From Paenibacillus solanacearum (GTDB lineage Bacteria; Bacillota; Bacilli; Paenibacillales; NBRC-103111), in the NCBI RefSeq assembly GCF_910593845.1, contig NZ_CAJVAS010000007.1:62001-126000 (forward strand): DNA of 64,000 nucleotides, in the 5' to 3' direction. The stretch's first letter is position 1. Each line of letters begins with the position of its first letter. Under the pieces are notes generated by a model that was given only the letters and a program-made list of their open reading frames with translations, did no database searches and had not been told where the DNA came from. This document shows positions 24,907 through 33,666 of the stretch, piece after piece. The position numbers were made by a program, and so were the translations under genes.

Positions 24907-27203
24907 GCGATGATTCCCTCCTTCATTTTGAGCGCTTCGTCGTGTTTTTTCACGAGCTTGCAGTATTCGCCTTCCCTGCTCATCAGCTCGTCATGCGTCC
25001 CCGCCTCGATCACTTTCCCCTGGTCCATGACCACGAGATAGTCGGCATTGCGAAGCGTAGACAGCCGGTGCGCGATGGCGATCGTCGTTCGTCCCTTGAT
25101 GAGCGAATCGAGCGCGTCTTGAATTTGCAACTCCGTCTCCGTATCCAGCGAAGCGGTCGCCTCGTCGAGAATCAATATTTTCGGATTATGCAGAATCGCC
25201 CTTGCGATCGACAGCCGCTGCTTCTCACCGCCGGATAAATTATGGCCGCCCGTCCCGACGATCGTGTCGTAGCCGTCCGGGAGCTTCTCGATGTAATCGT
25301 GGGCGTTGGCGATCTTGGCCGCGTAAATAATGTCGTCGATCGTGCAGTCGGGATTGGCGTAGGCGATATTTTCGGCTATACTGCCGGAAAAAACGTACAC
25401 ATCCTGAGATACGATGCCGATATTTTTCCGCAGCGTCGCCGTCGTCAAATCTTTGACGTTGATGCCGTCGATGCGGATCTCGCCTTCGGTCACGTCATAC
25501 AAGCGGGAGATCAGATTGACGAGCGTCGATTTCCCCGCACCCGAATGACCCACAACGCCGATCATTTGACCCGGCATCGCCTCCATGGATACGCCCTTCA
25601 GTATCGCCTTGTTCGGCTCGTAGCCGAAGACGACGTTCGATACGCAAATTTCGCCTCGGAGCGTCTCCAGGTGCACCGCGTCGGCTTTCTCCGCCACATC
25701 CGGCACTGCATCCTGTATTTCGAATATACGCTGCGCGGCCGACATGCAGCGCGACCACCAGTTGACGATATTGTTCATGAACTGGATCGGGCCGTACAGC
25801 ATGTGCATGTAGCCGACAAACGTCATCACCTGTCCGAACGAAAATTGACCCTTCATGACCATCCACCCACCGAAAGCCCAGATCAGCAGCCCGCCCGTTT
25901 GGGTCAGCAGGTTCAGCACCGGGAATACGGTGCCGCCCAGTTTGTTCACCGTCTGCTCCGATTCGGAGAACGAGACGTTCGCTTTGTGAAACCGCGCGAT
26001 TTCGTCCTGCTCCTTGCCGAACGACTTGACGACCCGCGTCCCGCGCATCGTGTCGCTGATGATGGAATTGAGCGCCACGACCTTCCTGTGCCTTCGCCAG
26101 GAAAGCCGCCACAAGCGCGGGAATACGTTCCGGACGATAAAGAAGACGAGCGGCATCGGCAGGAAACAGAGCAGCGTCAGCTTCCAATCCATGACGAGCA
26201 GGATGGCCGTGATGCCGATAATGTTCATCGCGTTCACAATAAAATAGGACATGCCGTCGACGAAAAAATATTGCAGTTCCGTCGCATCGTTGTTCACCCG
26301 CGTCATCAGCTGTCCCGTCTGCTTTCGTTGAAAAAAGTGAAGCGACAGCCGCTGCATCGCGGAAAATACGCTTGTCTTCAAGTCGAAGGATACGTTGGCC
26401 GCCAGCTTCGCGATCATAACCCCGAACAGCACGCCGAACAACAACGACAGCGTACGGAATGCAATGATGAGCAAGATGACGAGCCCGATCTGACCGGCAA
26501 ACGATCCTTTTCCGCCGAGCGCCTGATCGAACAGCACAGTTCCTTGCAAGTACGGGATGACCAGCCCGGTCGCCGAGTTGAGCAGCATGAACAATACGAT
26601 GAAAAAGATCGACGTTTTGTAAGTGCCCGAGAACGAAAGCAGCCGGAGGAAAATGGCATGCTTCTTGAGACACTTCGGGCATATTTGCCGCCCTTTCTCC
26701 GGGTAGATCATGCCGCACTTGGGACAGGATGCAGTTTCCTGCGATTCGTCCAGCTCTTGCGGATCCAGCGCTTCGCGGTTCTTCAGCTTCTTGAACGCGG
26801 ATGCCAGCTTCGCCGCCCGTGCCATATGGCCGTTCGTAAAAGCCGCAACGGTCCGCTCGCCCTTCTTCTCCTTGATCACGATCATCCCGGAAGCGACTAG
26901 ATTAACAACCGAGACCGCTTCCAGATCACTAAGCAGGATCGTCTCCTTCGACCACGGCCCCTCCGGAGCCGGGGAGACAGGCTTTTGCTCCTTTTTCGGC
27001 ACGAAGAAGCCTCTGTAATTTTTCTCCTGCGACGGCAGCTGTCCGCTGGACACAATGACGAGCGCTTCCGGCTCGAGCAGCACATACGTGTCCATGAAGC
27101 CGCCGTCCATGCTCCGATCGCAAACCATCCAGTAGAGCAGCCTTTCCGGATCAAGTCCGTTTTGCCGCACTACCGCTTCCACTTCCGTTGGCAACGTTTT
27201 CAT
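24903..27203 (-). CDS. ABC exporter with N-terminal accessory domain and zinc ribbon (first subunit)
   Basis: 766 residues. Layout mirrors the third gene of the operon: an N-terminal domain of about 145 residues, a zinc ribbon (Cys160, 163, 175, 178 in CPKCGMIYPEK and ICPKC), six membrane helices, and an ATPase with GHSGAGKSTLVNL, LSGGEKQRLSIARA and ILILDEATASLD. Both subunits keep the catalytic Glu, so both ATP sites look active, unlike the exporter at 12-16 kb. GGAGCGAAA precedes the ATG. First gene of the ABC - DUF1854 - ABC operon. Confidence 0.85.
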   Translation of the reverse strand: MKTLPTEVEAVVRQNGLDPERLLYWMVCDRSMDGGFMDTYVLLEPEALVIVSSGQLPSQEKNYRGFFVPKKEQKPVSPAPEGPWSKETILLSDLEAVSVVNLVASGMIVIKEKKGERTVAAFTNGHMARAAKLASAFKKLKNREALDPQELDESQETASCPKCGMIYPEKGRQICPKCLKKHAIFLRLLSFSGTYKTSIFFIVLFMLLNSATGLVIPYLQGTVLFDQALGGKGSFAGQIGLVILLIIAFRTLSLLFGVLFGVMIAKLAANVSFDLKTSVFSAMQRLSLHFFQRKQTGQLMTRVNNDATELQYFFVDGMSYFIVNAMNIIGITAILLVMDWKLTLLCFLPMPLVFFIVRNVFPRLWRLSWRRHRKVVALNSIISDTMRGTRVVKSFGKEQDEIARFHKANVSFSESEQTVNKLGGTVFPVLNLLTQTGGLLIWAFGGWMVMKGQFSFGQVMTFVGYMHMLYGPIQFMNNIVNWWSRCMSAAQRIFEIQDAVPDVAEKADAVHLETLRGEICVSNVVFGYEPNKAILKGVSMEAMPGQMIGVVGHSGAGKSTLVNLISRLYDVTEGEIRIDGINVKDLTTATLRKNIGIVSQDVYVFSGSIAENIAYANPDCTIDDIIYAAKIANAHDYIEKLPDGYDTIVGTGGHNLSGGEKQRLSIARAILHNPKILILDEATASLDTETELQIQDALDSLIKGRTTIAIAHRLSTLRNADYLVVMDQGKVIEAGTHDELMSREGEYCKLVKKHDEALKMKEGIIA

Positions 27204-27584
27204 TTTCGCTCCATTTAGTAAGAAATTGGGATTTTTCCTTGCCCATTACCAATAATAATGATTAACTCGATATCTGAAAAGGTAAAGAATGATTGAAAAA
27301 ACGGAAGAAAACCGCAAATTGCTCTGATTCCCCTTCGAATGCCCCGTAATTGCAACCGTTTTGCCAATCGTCGTAACGGACCTCAGCCGGCGAGCAAATT
27401 GGAATCCCGTCCCATCTTTAATATCCCACTCACAGTATATAGGAACATTCGTTCTCGCACAAGACGGAAAATGAACCGATTCCATATGCGGCGCAAGTCT
27501 CACATTCCAAAAAATGGAAAGAGAGAAAGATGACGTGTTTCGTCTTCTTTCTCTCTTTAATTATACGAATAACGCGAATGTACG
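27204..27584. other. AT-rich intergenic region
   Basis: 381 bases without a supported gene. It must carry the promoter of the leftward ABC-DUF1854 operon, but no clear -35/-10 pair stands out. The right end holds the terminator of the glycosidase gene. I see nothing else. Confidence 0.6.
27513..27558 (-). terminator. Long stem terminator of the propeller glycosidase gene
   Basis: AAAGAGAGAAAGA (27518-27530) pairs with TCTTTCTCTCTTT (27546-27558), 13 bp, and after one T-T mismatch GACG pairs with CGTC around TGTTT. On the - strand the stem runs into CCATTTTTT. The purine/pyrimidine purity of the arms is striking. Confidence 0.75.
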
Positions 27585-28604
27585 TTAAGTTTCCTTCAGC
27601 GGAAACACCATGTTCCATGTGTTTTTGGCGTCGGAAAATCCTTTCGTTCCGTCCGACACGGCAGCGAATAAATGCGTCGGCTCGCCGTCTTCACCGAACA
27701 GCAGGAACGGTCTTTCCATATTGCCGAGCGTGGTCGTCGTGCCGTCGTCCCACGCAATGCTGCGGGAATAAGCGTGCGGCTCCTCCGATACGTCCCACTT
27801 CAGCCCGTCCGCGGAACGGGCGTGAATTCCGCCGTATTTCTCTCCGCAAATGTTGCCGTCCATGTCTTTGGCGATCATCTCATAGCCGTTCTTCGTCCGC
27901 CAGATGAATGGGTCTTCCAGATGGAACCGCTCCGGCGGGAATACGGGCTCCTCCTGGAGCACCCGGTACGGTCCCAAATAATGGTCGGCCGCCGCAGCGC
28001 CGATCGTCATTTGCCCATGCACATTGTCTTCGTATTTGCGCGCCTTGTAGATGAGCAGCACCGAACCGTCCTCGGCCACGCTAGGCGCCGGATTCGACGT
28101 AAGGAAGCTGTCGAAACAACCGGGGCGGGTCGACAGGACCGGCGCATCAAGGCGCGTCCAAGGCCCGAATACGCTCGGAGCGGTGGCGACGCCGATCCGC
28201 TTGTTCGCCCGGGCGACGATGGTCACCGGGTCGTGCAATCCTTGGAAACTCTTCGGGTCCGGGTCGGGCAGCGGGTGTGTGGAACCCATATAGAACAGGA
28301 CATACGTCCCGTTATGTTTCGTAATATGCGGATTATGCGTACTGCGCCCGTCCCAGTATTCGGCGCCCCGGGCCGGCAGCACCACTTCCTGAAAAGCGTA
28401 CGGCCCCTCCGGCGTATCCGAAACGGCCCTTACGATTTCCGAAGCGAACAGCCACCCCGGGTGCATCGGGTAATGCTTGGGCCAACGGGAGGCGAACATA
28501 TGGTACTTTCCGTCTTCTCCGCGAACGACCGAGCCGCACCATACCCAGTAGCCTTCCATGCGGAATCCGCCATTCTTCGGGGCGGGTTGTATGTTCCATT
28601 TCAT
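27585..28604 (-). CDS. Five-bladed beta-propeller glycosidase (GH43/GH117-like)
   Basis: 339 residues. ATG at 28604 preferred because AGGAGAG stands 10 bases upstream; the longer reading lacks a site. No signal peptide. Repeated propeller segments are visible: WCGSVVRGEDGKYHMFASRW, THNPHITKHNGTYVLFYMG, SNPAPSVAEDGSVLLIYKAR, HLEDPFIWRTKNGYEMIAKD, MERPFLLFGEDGEPTHLF. These match the five-bladed propeller glycosidases of the GH43, GH32/68 and GH117 group, which act on terminal sugars of polysaccharides. The exact family and substrate cannot be set by eye. It is divergent from an alginate-lyase-like gene, suggesting a shared uronate-rich target. Confidence 0.75.
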   Translation of the reverse strand: MKWNIQPAPKNGGFRMEGYWVWCGSVVRGEDGKYHMFASRWPKHYPMHPGWLFASEIVRAVSDTPEGPYAFQEVVLPARGAEYWDGRSTHNPHITKHNGTYVLFYMGSTHPLPDPDPKSFQGLHDPVTIVARANKRIGVATAPSVFGPWTRLDAPVLSTRPGCFDSFLTSNPAPSVAEDGSVLLIYKARKYEDNVHGQMTIGAAAADHYLGPYRVLQEEPVFPPERFHLEDPFIWRTKNGYEMIAKDMDGNICGEKYGGIHARSADGLKWDVSEEPHAYSRSIAWDDGTTTTLGNMERPFLLFGEDGEPTHLFAAVSDGTKGFSDAKNTWNMVFPLKET

Positions 28605-28760
28605 CTGATAACAACTCTCCTGTTCCATCGTTTCTTGGATTCTCGCAGCAATCAACATATGAGGATACGACAAGGAAACAACGATTTAAGCTATGTTCTC
28701 TTCCATCCGGCAAGTCTATAATCAAACTATATCAAAGAATTGCAAACGGAGGAACCGCCT

Positions 28761-30089
28761 TTGAATCTGCATGCCAAAGCATACTTCATTATTCAATCGG
28801 CGCTGCTCGCAGCCGCTCTGTCCGGCTGCAGCGGCGGCACGAAGCAAGCCGGAACGCCGGCAGCGTCGCCTCCTGCGTCGGAAACGGCCAAGCCGGAGTC
28901 TCCCCCGCAGCCGGCTGCCATATCGGCAGCCCCGCCGGCCACGTATGTGATGAACGGCGCCGTGCTGAGCGTCATTCGCGCCAAGGTCGCTGCCGGCCAG
29001 TCAGCCGAGTACAAAGCCGCGCTGGACCAGCTCAAACGAGAGGCGGATGCAGCGCTGAAAGCGGGGCCTTTTACCGTGACCGCCAAAACATCCGTGCCGC
29101 CAAGCGGCGACAAGCACGATTATATGAGTATGGCTCCGTATTGGTGGCCGGACCCTTCCAAAGCGGACGGCAGGCCGTATATCCAGAAGGACGGGCAAAC
29201 GAACCCGGAGCGCGACAGCGACAAGTACGATGCCGTCCGCTTCGGCAAAATGGCCGGAACGGTCGAAACGCTCGCGCTCGCTTATTATTTGACCGGACAG
29301 GAGCCGTACGCCGTCCAGGCTGGCAAGCTGCTGCGCGCCTGGTTCCTCGACGCCGCCACGAAGATGAATCCGAATATGAACTTCGGGCAGAGCGTACCAG
29401 GCCGGGCCGACGGACGCAAGGAGGGCGTGCTCGATTCGCGGCATTTCCTGACAACATCCGATGCCGCCGCCTTGCTGGAAGGCTCGACCGGCTGGTCGAA
29501 GCAGGACGCCGAAGGCTACCGCGGCTGGTTATCCCAATACGTCAAGTGGCTTAAGGAAAACCCGCTCGCCCTGCAGGAGAAAAAAACGGCCAACAACCAC
29601 AGCACATGGTATGACGCCATCTTGACAGGGCTCATGCTGCACAGCGGCGACCGCGAAGGCGCCGCCGCCTACTTGAAGGAATCGGTCCCGAAACGCATTG
29701 CCTCGCAAATCGACAAGGACGGCGGGCAGCCGGAAGAGATGAAGCGGACGCGTTCGTTTCACTACCCGGTGTTCAATCTGGAGGCATTCTCGATGCTCGC
29801 GCTTTATGGTCAGAAGACCGGCTTCGATCTGTGGAAGTACGAGACGGCCGACGGCAAAAGCATTAAGAAGGCTTTCGATTATCTTGTTCCTTATTTCAAC
29901 GGCAAGCCTTGGCCCCATGCGCAAATCAAAGCGGAGAACGAGGCTGATTTCGCCGCCTATCTGCGCGAAGCCGCCATCATCTACGGCGACCGCAGCATGG
30001 CCGAGGCGGCGGACAAAACGCTCGGCTCGGCCAAAGCGAGCTCCCGCGTCAACCTGATTGCGCCCCAGCCGCCGAAGGCCGCGCCCTAA
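28761..30089 (+). CDS. Alginate-lyase-family lipoprotein
   Basis: 442 residues. TTG at 28761 chosen with GGAGG 7 bases upstream; this start gives a clean lipoprotein signal ending in LSGC. After a Pro/Ala-rich linker (about residues 30-60) comes an (alpha/alpha) toroid of the alginate lyase superfamily: YMSMAPYWWPDPSK, DSRHFLTTSDAAALL, NNHSTWYDAILTGL (the Asn-His pair common to active sites), and RTRSFHYPVFNLEAF. These lyases cleave uronic-acid polysaccharides by beta-elimination; anchoring outside fits first attack on a polymer. Its stop codon lies in a hairpin shared with the converging gene. Confidence 0.85.
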   Translation: MNLHAKAYFIIQSALLAAALSGCSGGTKQAGTPAASPPASETAKPESPPQPAAISAAPPATYVMNGAVLSVIRAKVAAGQSAEYKAALDQLKREADAALKAGPFTVTAKTSVPPSGDKHDYMSMAPYWWPDPSKADGRPYIQKDGQTNPERDSDKYDAVRFGKMAGTVETLALAYYLTGQEPYAVQAGKLLRAWFLDAATKMNPNMNFGQSVPGRADGRKEGVLDSRHFLTTSDAAALLEGSTGWSKQDAEGYRGWLSQYVKWLKENPLALQEKKTANNHSTWYDAILTGLMLHSGDREGAAAYLKESVPKRIASQIDKDGGQPEEMKRTRSFHYPVFNLEAFSMLALYGQKTGFDLWKYETADGKSIKKAFDYLVPYFNGKPWPHAQIKAENEADFAAYLREAAIIYGDRSMAEAADKTLGSAKASSRVNLIAPQPPKAAP

Positions 30090-30105
30090 CCGCCATGGTT
30101 AGGGC
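30083..30105. terminator. Hairpin carrying the stop codons of two converging genes
   Basis: GCCCTAACC (30083-30091) pairs perfectly with GGTTAGGGC (30097-30105), loop GCCAT. The TAA of the rightward gene is in one arm and the TAA of the leftward gene in the other. There is hardly a T-run (TTT on +), so termination strength is uncertain. Confidence 0.55.
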
Positions 30106-31370
30106 TTTACGCCTTGCGGCACGATCGAGAAGGCTTCGCCTTTGCCGAGCGTCAAGGTTACGGTGCGCTGCCGCACCGGTATGGGCGGCCCGAACGGAGT
30201 CAATCCGTCGATGCCGATCCGATACGCTTCGACCGCCCCCTCTTCCGGCCAGTCCGGCGGCAGCTCCCATTCCAGCCCGCTGTATCCCTCTTCGCTGAAT
30301 GCGATCATTTCCGGATGGCTGCGCTCCAGCCACAGCGCCGGTACGAATACATCGCCGCCCCGCCGCAGCCATCTTCCCGCCTGGCGAATCCAGAGCCGAT
30401 CGCCCTCCTTTCCGCTTGTCACCCCATTCGAGAAGGTGACCTCACCGTCTTTATCCTGCAATCGCTCCAGCCGGTTAAGGAAATACCACGGCAGCGCCGT
30501 CGTGCAAAATTGCTGTAAAAAACCCTTCAGCTTCTCCGGGTCTTTCTTGATCAAGCCTTGTCCGAGCATGCTGACCCCAAAACGTGCATCCCCGCCTTCT
30601 CCGCCGACATAGACCGATGCCGGTACCTGCATCGGATCAAGCTGGCCGAAATGCCAAGCGAACGGCTGCAGGCCGATCAGCGGGTCTTTCCGGTACCGGC
30701 CGTCGAATTCGGATGTGACATCCACGCCCTTGTCCATCCAATAGCGGATGATGCTGCGCTGCGTCTCGATCTCCTCGTCCGTCGTAATGCCGTGATATGG
30801 GCTGATCGCCTCTTCCCCGAAGCCGGGTATATATTGATGGAACGCGTCGATATGAATCGTACCGGCGCGGGCGAGCGGCAGCATATCGGTCAGACGGTCA
30901 ATCCGCCGCTGCGCGAAGCCTGCGCTCCACTCCCTTGTATAGCTGATCGGATAGCCCCACTTGTATTTACGCAGGCTGCCGTCGGGGTTTCTGGCGAGCA
31001 AATCCCGATTCACGTATTCATCCCACATGGGGCTGTCTTCCTGCGCATCGAGCATGTTGATATGCAGGCTGACCGCGGTGCGGTATTGGAACGCTTCAGA
31101 CATCAGCCACTTCAGGCTGTCCAGGGCGGTGGCATCCTCCTCGCGCCGAATACGCGGGTTGACGACATCCATCGCCGGATACCCTGTATCGTGGCCGTCA
31201 TACTGCCAGCCGACCAAGTAGATGATTTTCGGTATTCCGCGCGTCAGCCGGTCCAGCCTGCGTATGACCTCCAGCGCCTGCTCGCAGGTCAGCCGCAGCT
31301 GGCCGCCTTTTTCGCACATCGTCATTTTCATCGTCAGCGTCTGATGGTAGCGGTGTTGAAAAGACAGCAT
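30099..31370 (-). CDS. Compact GH101-like (endo-alpha-N-acetylgalactosaminidase-type) glycosidase
   Basis: 423 residues, no signal peptide. The central TIM barrel resembles the GH101 catalytic domain: YLVGWQYDGHDTGYP, VSLHINMLDAQED, then TIHIDAFHQY (place of the nucleophile Asp) and GVDVTSEFDGRY (place of the acid/base Glu). A beta-sandwich of about 90 residues follows. True GH101 enzymes release O-glycans from glycoproteins, are secreted and exceed 1000 residues; this one is a bare barrel and seems cytoplasmic, so it may act on small imported glycans. The assignment rests on motif order only. It follows a GH95-like gene by 73 bases, behind an AraC gene; the ribosome site is weak (AAGAAGG). 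Confidence 0.6.
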   Translation of the reverse strand: MLSFQHRYHQTLTMKMTMCEKGGQLRLTCEQALEVIRRLDRLTRGIPKIIYLVGWQYDGHDTGYPAMDVVNPRIRREEDATALDSLKWLMSEAFQYRTAVSLHINMLDAQEDSPMWDEYVNRDLLARNPDGSLRKYKWGYPISYTREWSAGFAQRRIDRLTDMLPLARAGTIHIDAFHQYIPGFGEEAISPYHGITTDEEIETQRSIIRYWMDKGVDVTSEFDGRYRKDPLIGLQPFAWHFGQLDPMQVPASVYVGGEGGDARFGVSMLGQGLIKKDPEKLKGFLQQFCTTALPWYFLNRLERLQDKDGEVTFSNGVTSGKEGDRLWIRQAGRWLRRGGDVFVPALWLERSHPEMIAFSEEGYSGLEWELPPDWPEEGAVEAYRIGIDGLTPFGPPIPVRQRTVTLTLGKGEAFSIVPQGVKP

Positions 31371-31443
31371 CGGCGGTACGCCTTCTTTCCTATATTATTG
31401 AACGGATATATTCATCGGCTAAACTCATCGACTCATTCCCGTG

Positions 31444-33648
31444 TCAGCGGTTCGGCAGCCCGTACAGCTTCCACGGCTTATGCCCTCCGAAATAACCGCA
31501 CAGATGCGGCTCGGCCGGCAGCGGCTGCACGACACATTCCGGCGGCGAAGCGTCCTCCGGGTACAATACAGCCTCTTCGCCCCTCTGCAGCTCGATCGTA
31601 ATCCAGCCGCTGCCGTCCTTCCGGCAAGCGTCCGGCTTGCTGCACGCAACCGGCGCGTCCGGCGCCCAGTCCGTTCGAAGATGGCAAGGCTCTCCGGCCA
31701 AGCTGCGGACCCGAATCCACACCGTCCGGCCCCGCTCCCGTCTCGCGCTGACGGCAAAGCCGCCCTCGGCCCGCAAATCGTGGAAGACGGCATCCTTCCA
31801 CTCCGAAGGCACAGCAGGGAACACGCGAATGCCCTCGCCCCAGCTTTGCAGCAGCAGGTCGTGTATCGACTCCGCGCCGGCCAGCGGCGATTCGATGACC
31901 GGTCCCGCTTCCTTGTACATCGTATTGGGCTTGAACAAATGCAGCATCGTGCGAATGTATTGCAGCGCTTCGTCCCCGAGGCCGATCGCAGCGGCTACGG
32001 AAGCGGCACTCGTAAAGCTGAAGCCGCGAAGATCGCCTTCTCGCCCGATCCAATGCCGCAGCGTACGAAGAATGAGCGCCCGCTCTTCGTCCGTCTCCCC
32101 GCTGACGAGATGGAGCGGGAACACGGCCTGCAGATGGCTGAAGTGGCGATGACCGAATTCGAGCCGCTGCCCTCGTCCCAGAAGAAAGCCTTCTTCCGGA
32201 TCAGTCGGCAGCGGGGTCAAGCGATCCAGCACATCCTGCCATTTCGGACGGAGCTCGTCCTCCGCTTCCAGTCGATCGCACAGGAGAAGAAGTGTGCGGC
32301 AGCCCCAGGCCAAGAGCGCCAAATCGTAATGGCAGTCGGGCACGGTCAGCTGCTTGAAGGAGCCGTACTCCGGCGATACGGACGGCGGCAGGTGGAGCTT
32401 GCCGTCTTCGCCCTCCTCCAAGATATGCAGATAAAAGTTCACGCTCCGGCGCAGCAGCGGATACAGCAGCTCGCGAAGCATTTCCTCATCCATCGTATGA
32501 CGGTAATGCCGCCACAAGTTGTGGCACACCCACGTCAGGTTGCCGGTTTCGTCGCTTACTTTGGCCCGCAGATCGTAGCTGCTGCTTCGCCCAAGCCCAG
32601 CGGAATTATGACGGTACGCTTCAGGCACGTTGCCGATCAGATTCGGCATCTGCTCCCGGAACCCCCGCACCAGCGATTCGCCGATCGACAGCCGCCCGGA
32701 AGTATATACCGGCGAATAGCTCATCTGCACGTTCATATTGAACCAGACGCCCGCCCAAGGCGTCGGCGCGAGCCATGGCCCTTGATTGTCGATGATGTTC
32801 CCATTCGCGCGGGTGGCCGAAGCCAGCTTATACATCTGGATCCAGTAAAATCCTTCAAGCCTCGTATCCGGCAAGGAAACGAAGCTTTGCGGGTAGTAGG
32901 CATGCCACCAGGCGCGGTGGGCTTGGACAAGCTCCGGCCAGGACAGCGACGCAGCCGCCGTCAAATCTTCTCGCGCCTGCTGCAGCTCCGCCTCGCCCGT
33001 CCCGTTTCTTACGGTAAGCAGCAGCCTGCGGCGCAGCGGCGACTCGGATACGTCCTTCCATGCCGTGACGCAGCCTTCACCGTTCGGATACCGCTGCACG
33101 CCGAAGCATACGCCTTCCGCCTCCCACTTCTCGACGGCCGTCTCGGGAATGTACTGGTTCAAGTTGAATCCATCCGCATTTTTCAGCACCGGATCGACTT
33201 CGGGGTTTGCATACCAGCGCAGCGCGGCATCGGTTTCCTCCTCCGTCACCATAAGCTCCACGCAAAGCACCGGCCTCGTGCTGTGTACAAAAGCGCGGAG
33301 CGACGCTTGGCCGACCGTCGTCGTCATGTCCGCGCGAAGCTCCGCGTTCCACAGGTCCAGCCGCATCGTTGTCGGCTGGTACAGCTGGCCGGCAAGCTCC
33401 AGGTCGAGCTCCCCGATCGGCACACGCGGAGGAAATCCGCTGCCCGACGTTCTGCTCGCCGTCACGTCCGTATGCCCGAGAACGAAGCGGAGCACATTGC
33501 GCTTGGCGCGATGCTCCTCGGCATACACCATGGCGCCCAACTGCCCGTTGCCGAGAAAAGCGCCTTCATCCCATGTGACCGGCTTGACGACCCAAGTCAT
33601 GTCGTGCCGTCCCAAAAACGAGCTCCAGTCGATGTTATCCGTTATCAT
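31444..33648 (-). CDS. GH95-like glycosidase (alpha-L-fucosidase/galactosidase superfamily)
   Basis: 734 residues, no signal peptide. AAGGAG lies 5 bases before the ATG. The N-terminus has the beta-sandwich opening WDEGAFLGNGQLGAMVYAEE that marks GH95 and relatives. The (alpha/alpha)6 barrel follows, with WIQMYKLASATRANG, GPWLAPTPWAGVWFNMNVQ, LPPSVSPEYGS and FGHRHFSHLQAVFP at the positions of the active-site loops, and a small C-terminal beta domain. GH95 enzymes remove alpha-1,2-fucose or L-galactose; related clades act on other sugars. Probably co-transcribed with the AraC gene 18 bases upstream and the GH101-like gene downstream. Confidence 0.8.
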   Translation of the reverse strand: MITDNIDWSSFLGRHDMTWVVKPVTWDEGAFLGNGQLGAMVYAEEHRAKRNVLRFVLGHTDVTASRTSGSGFPPRVPIGELDLELAGQLYQPTTMRLDLWNAELRADMTTTVGQASLRAFVHSTRPVLCVELMVTEEETDAALRWYANPEVDPVLKNADGFNLNQYIPETAVEKWEAEGVCFGVQRYPNGEGCVTAWKDVSESPLRRRLLLTVRNGTGEAELQQAREDLTAAASLSWPELVQAHRAWWHAYYPQSFVSLPDTRLEGFYWIQMYKLASATRANGNIIDNQGPWLAPTPWAGVWFNMNVQMSYSPVYTSGRLSIGESLVRGFREQMPNLIGNVPEAYRHNSAGLGRSSSYDLRAKVSDETGNLTWVCHNLWRHYRHTMDEEMLRELLYPLLRRSVNFYLHILEEGEDGKLHLPPSVSPEYGSFKQLTVPDCHYDLALLAWGCRTLLLLCDRLEAEDELRPKWQDVLDRLTPLPTDPEEGFLLGRGQRLEFGHRHFSHLQAVFPLHLVSGETDEERALILRTLRHWIGREGDLRGFSFTSAASVAAAIGLGDEALQYIRTMLHLFKPNTMYKEAGPVIESPLAGAESIHDLLLQSWGEGIRVFPAVPSEWKDAVFHDLRAEGGFAVSARRERGRTVWIRVRSLAGEPCHLRTDWAPDAPVACSKPDACRKDGSGWITIELQRGEEAVLYPEDASPPECVVQPLPAEPHLCGYFGGHKPWKLYGLPNR

Positions 33649-33666
33649 AGCGACTCCTTGATCTGA

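Noticed and set aside
25242..26900. 552-codon + strand frame over the first DUF1854-operon ABC gene
   Set aside because: Shadow of the ABC exporter; extreme Arg/His/Asp content and no start signals.
31441..33666. 741-codon + strand frame over the GH95-like gene
   Set aside because: Same shadow effect; the - strand product is a coherent glycosidase with a good ribosome site.
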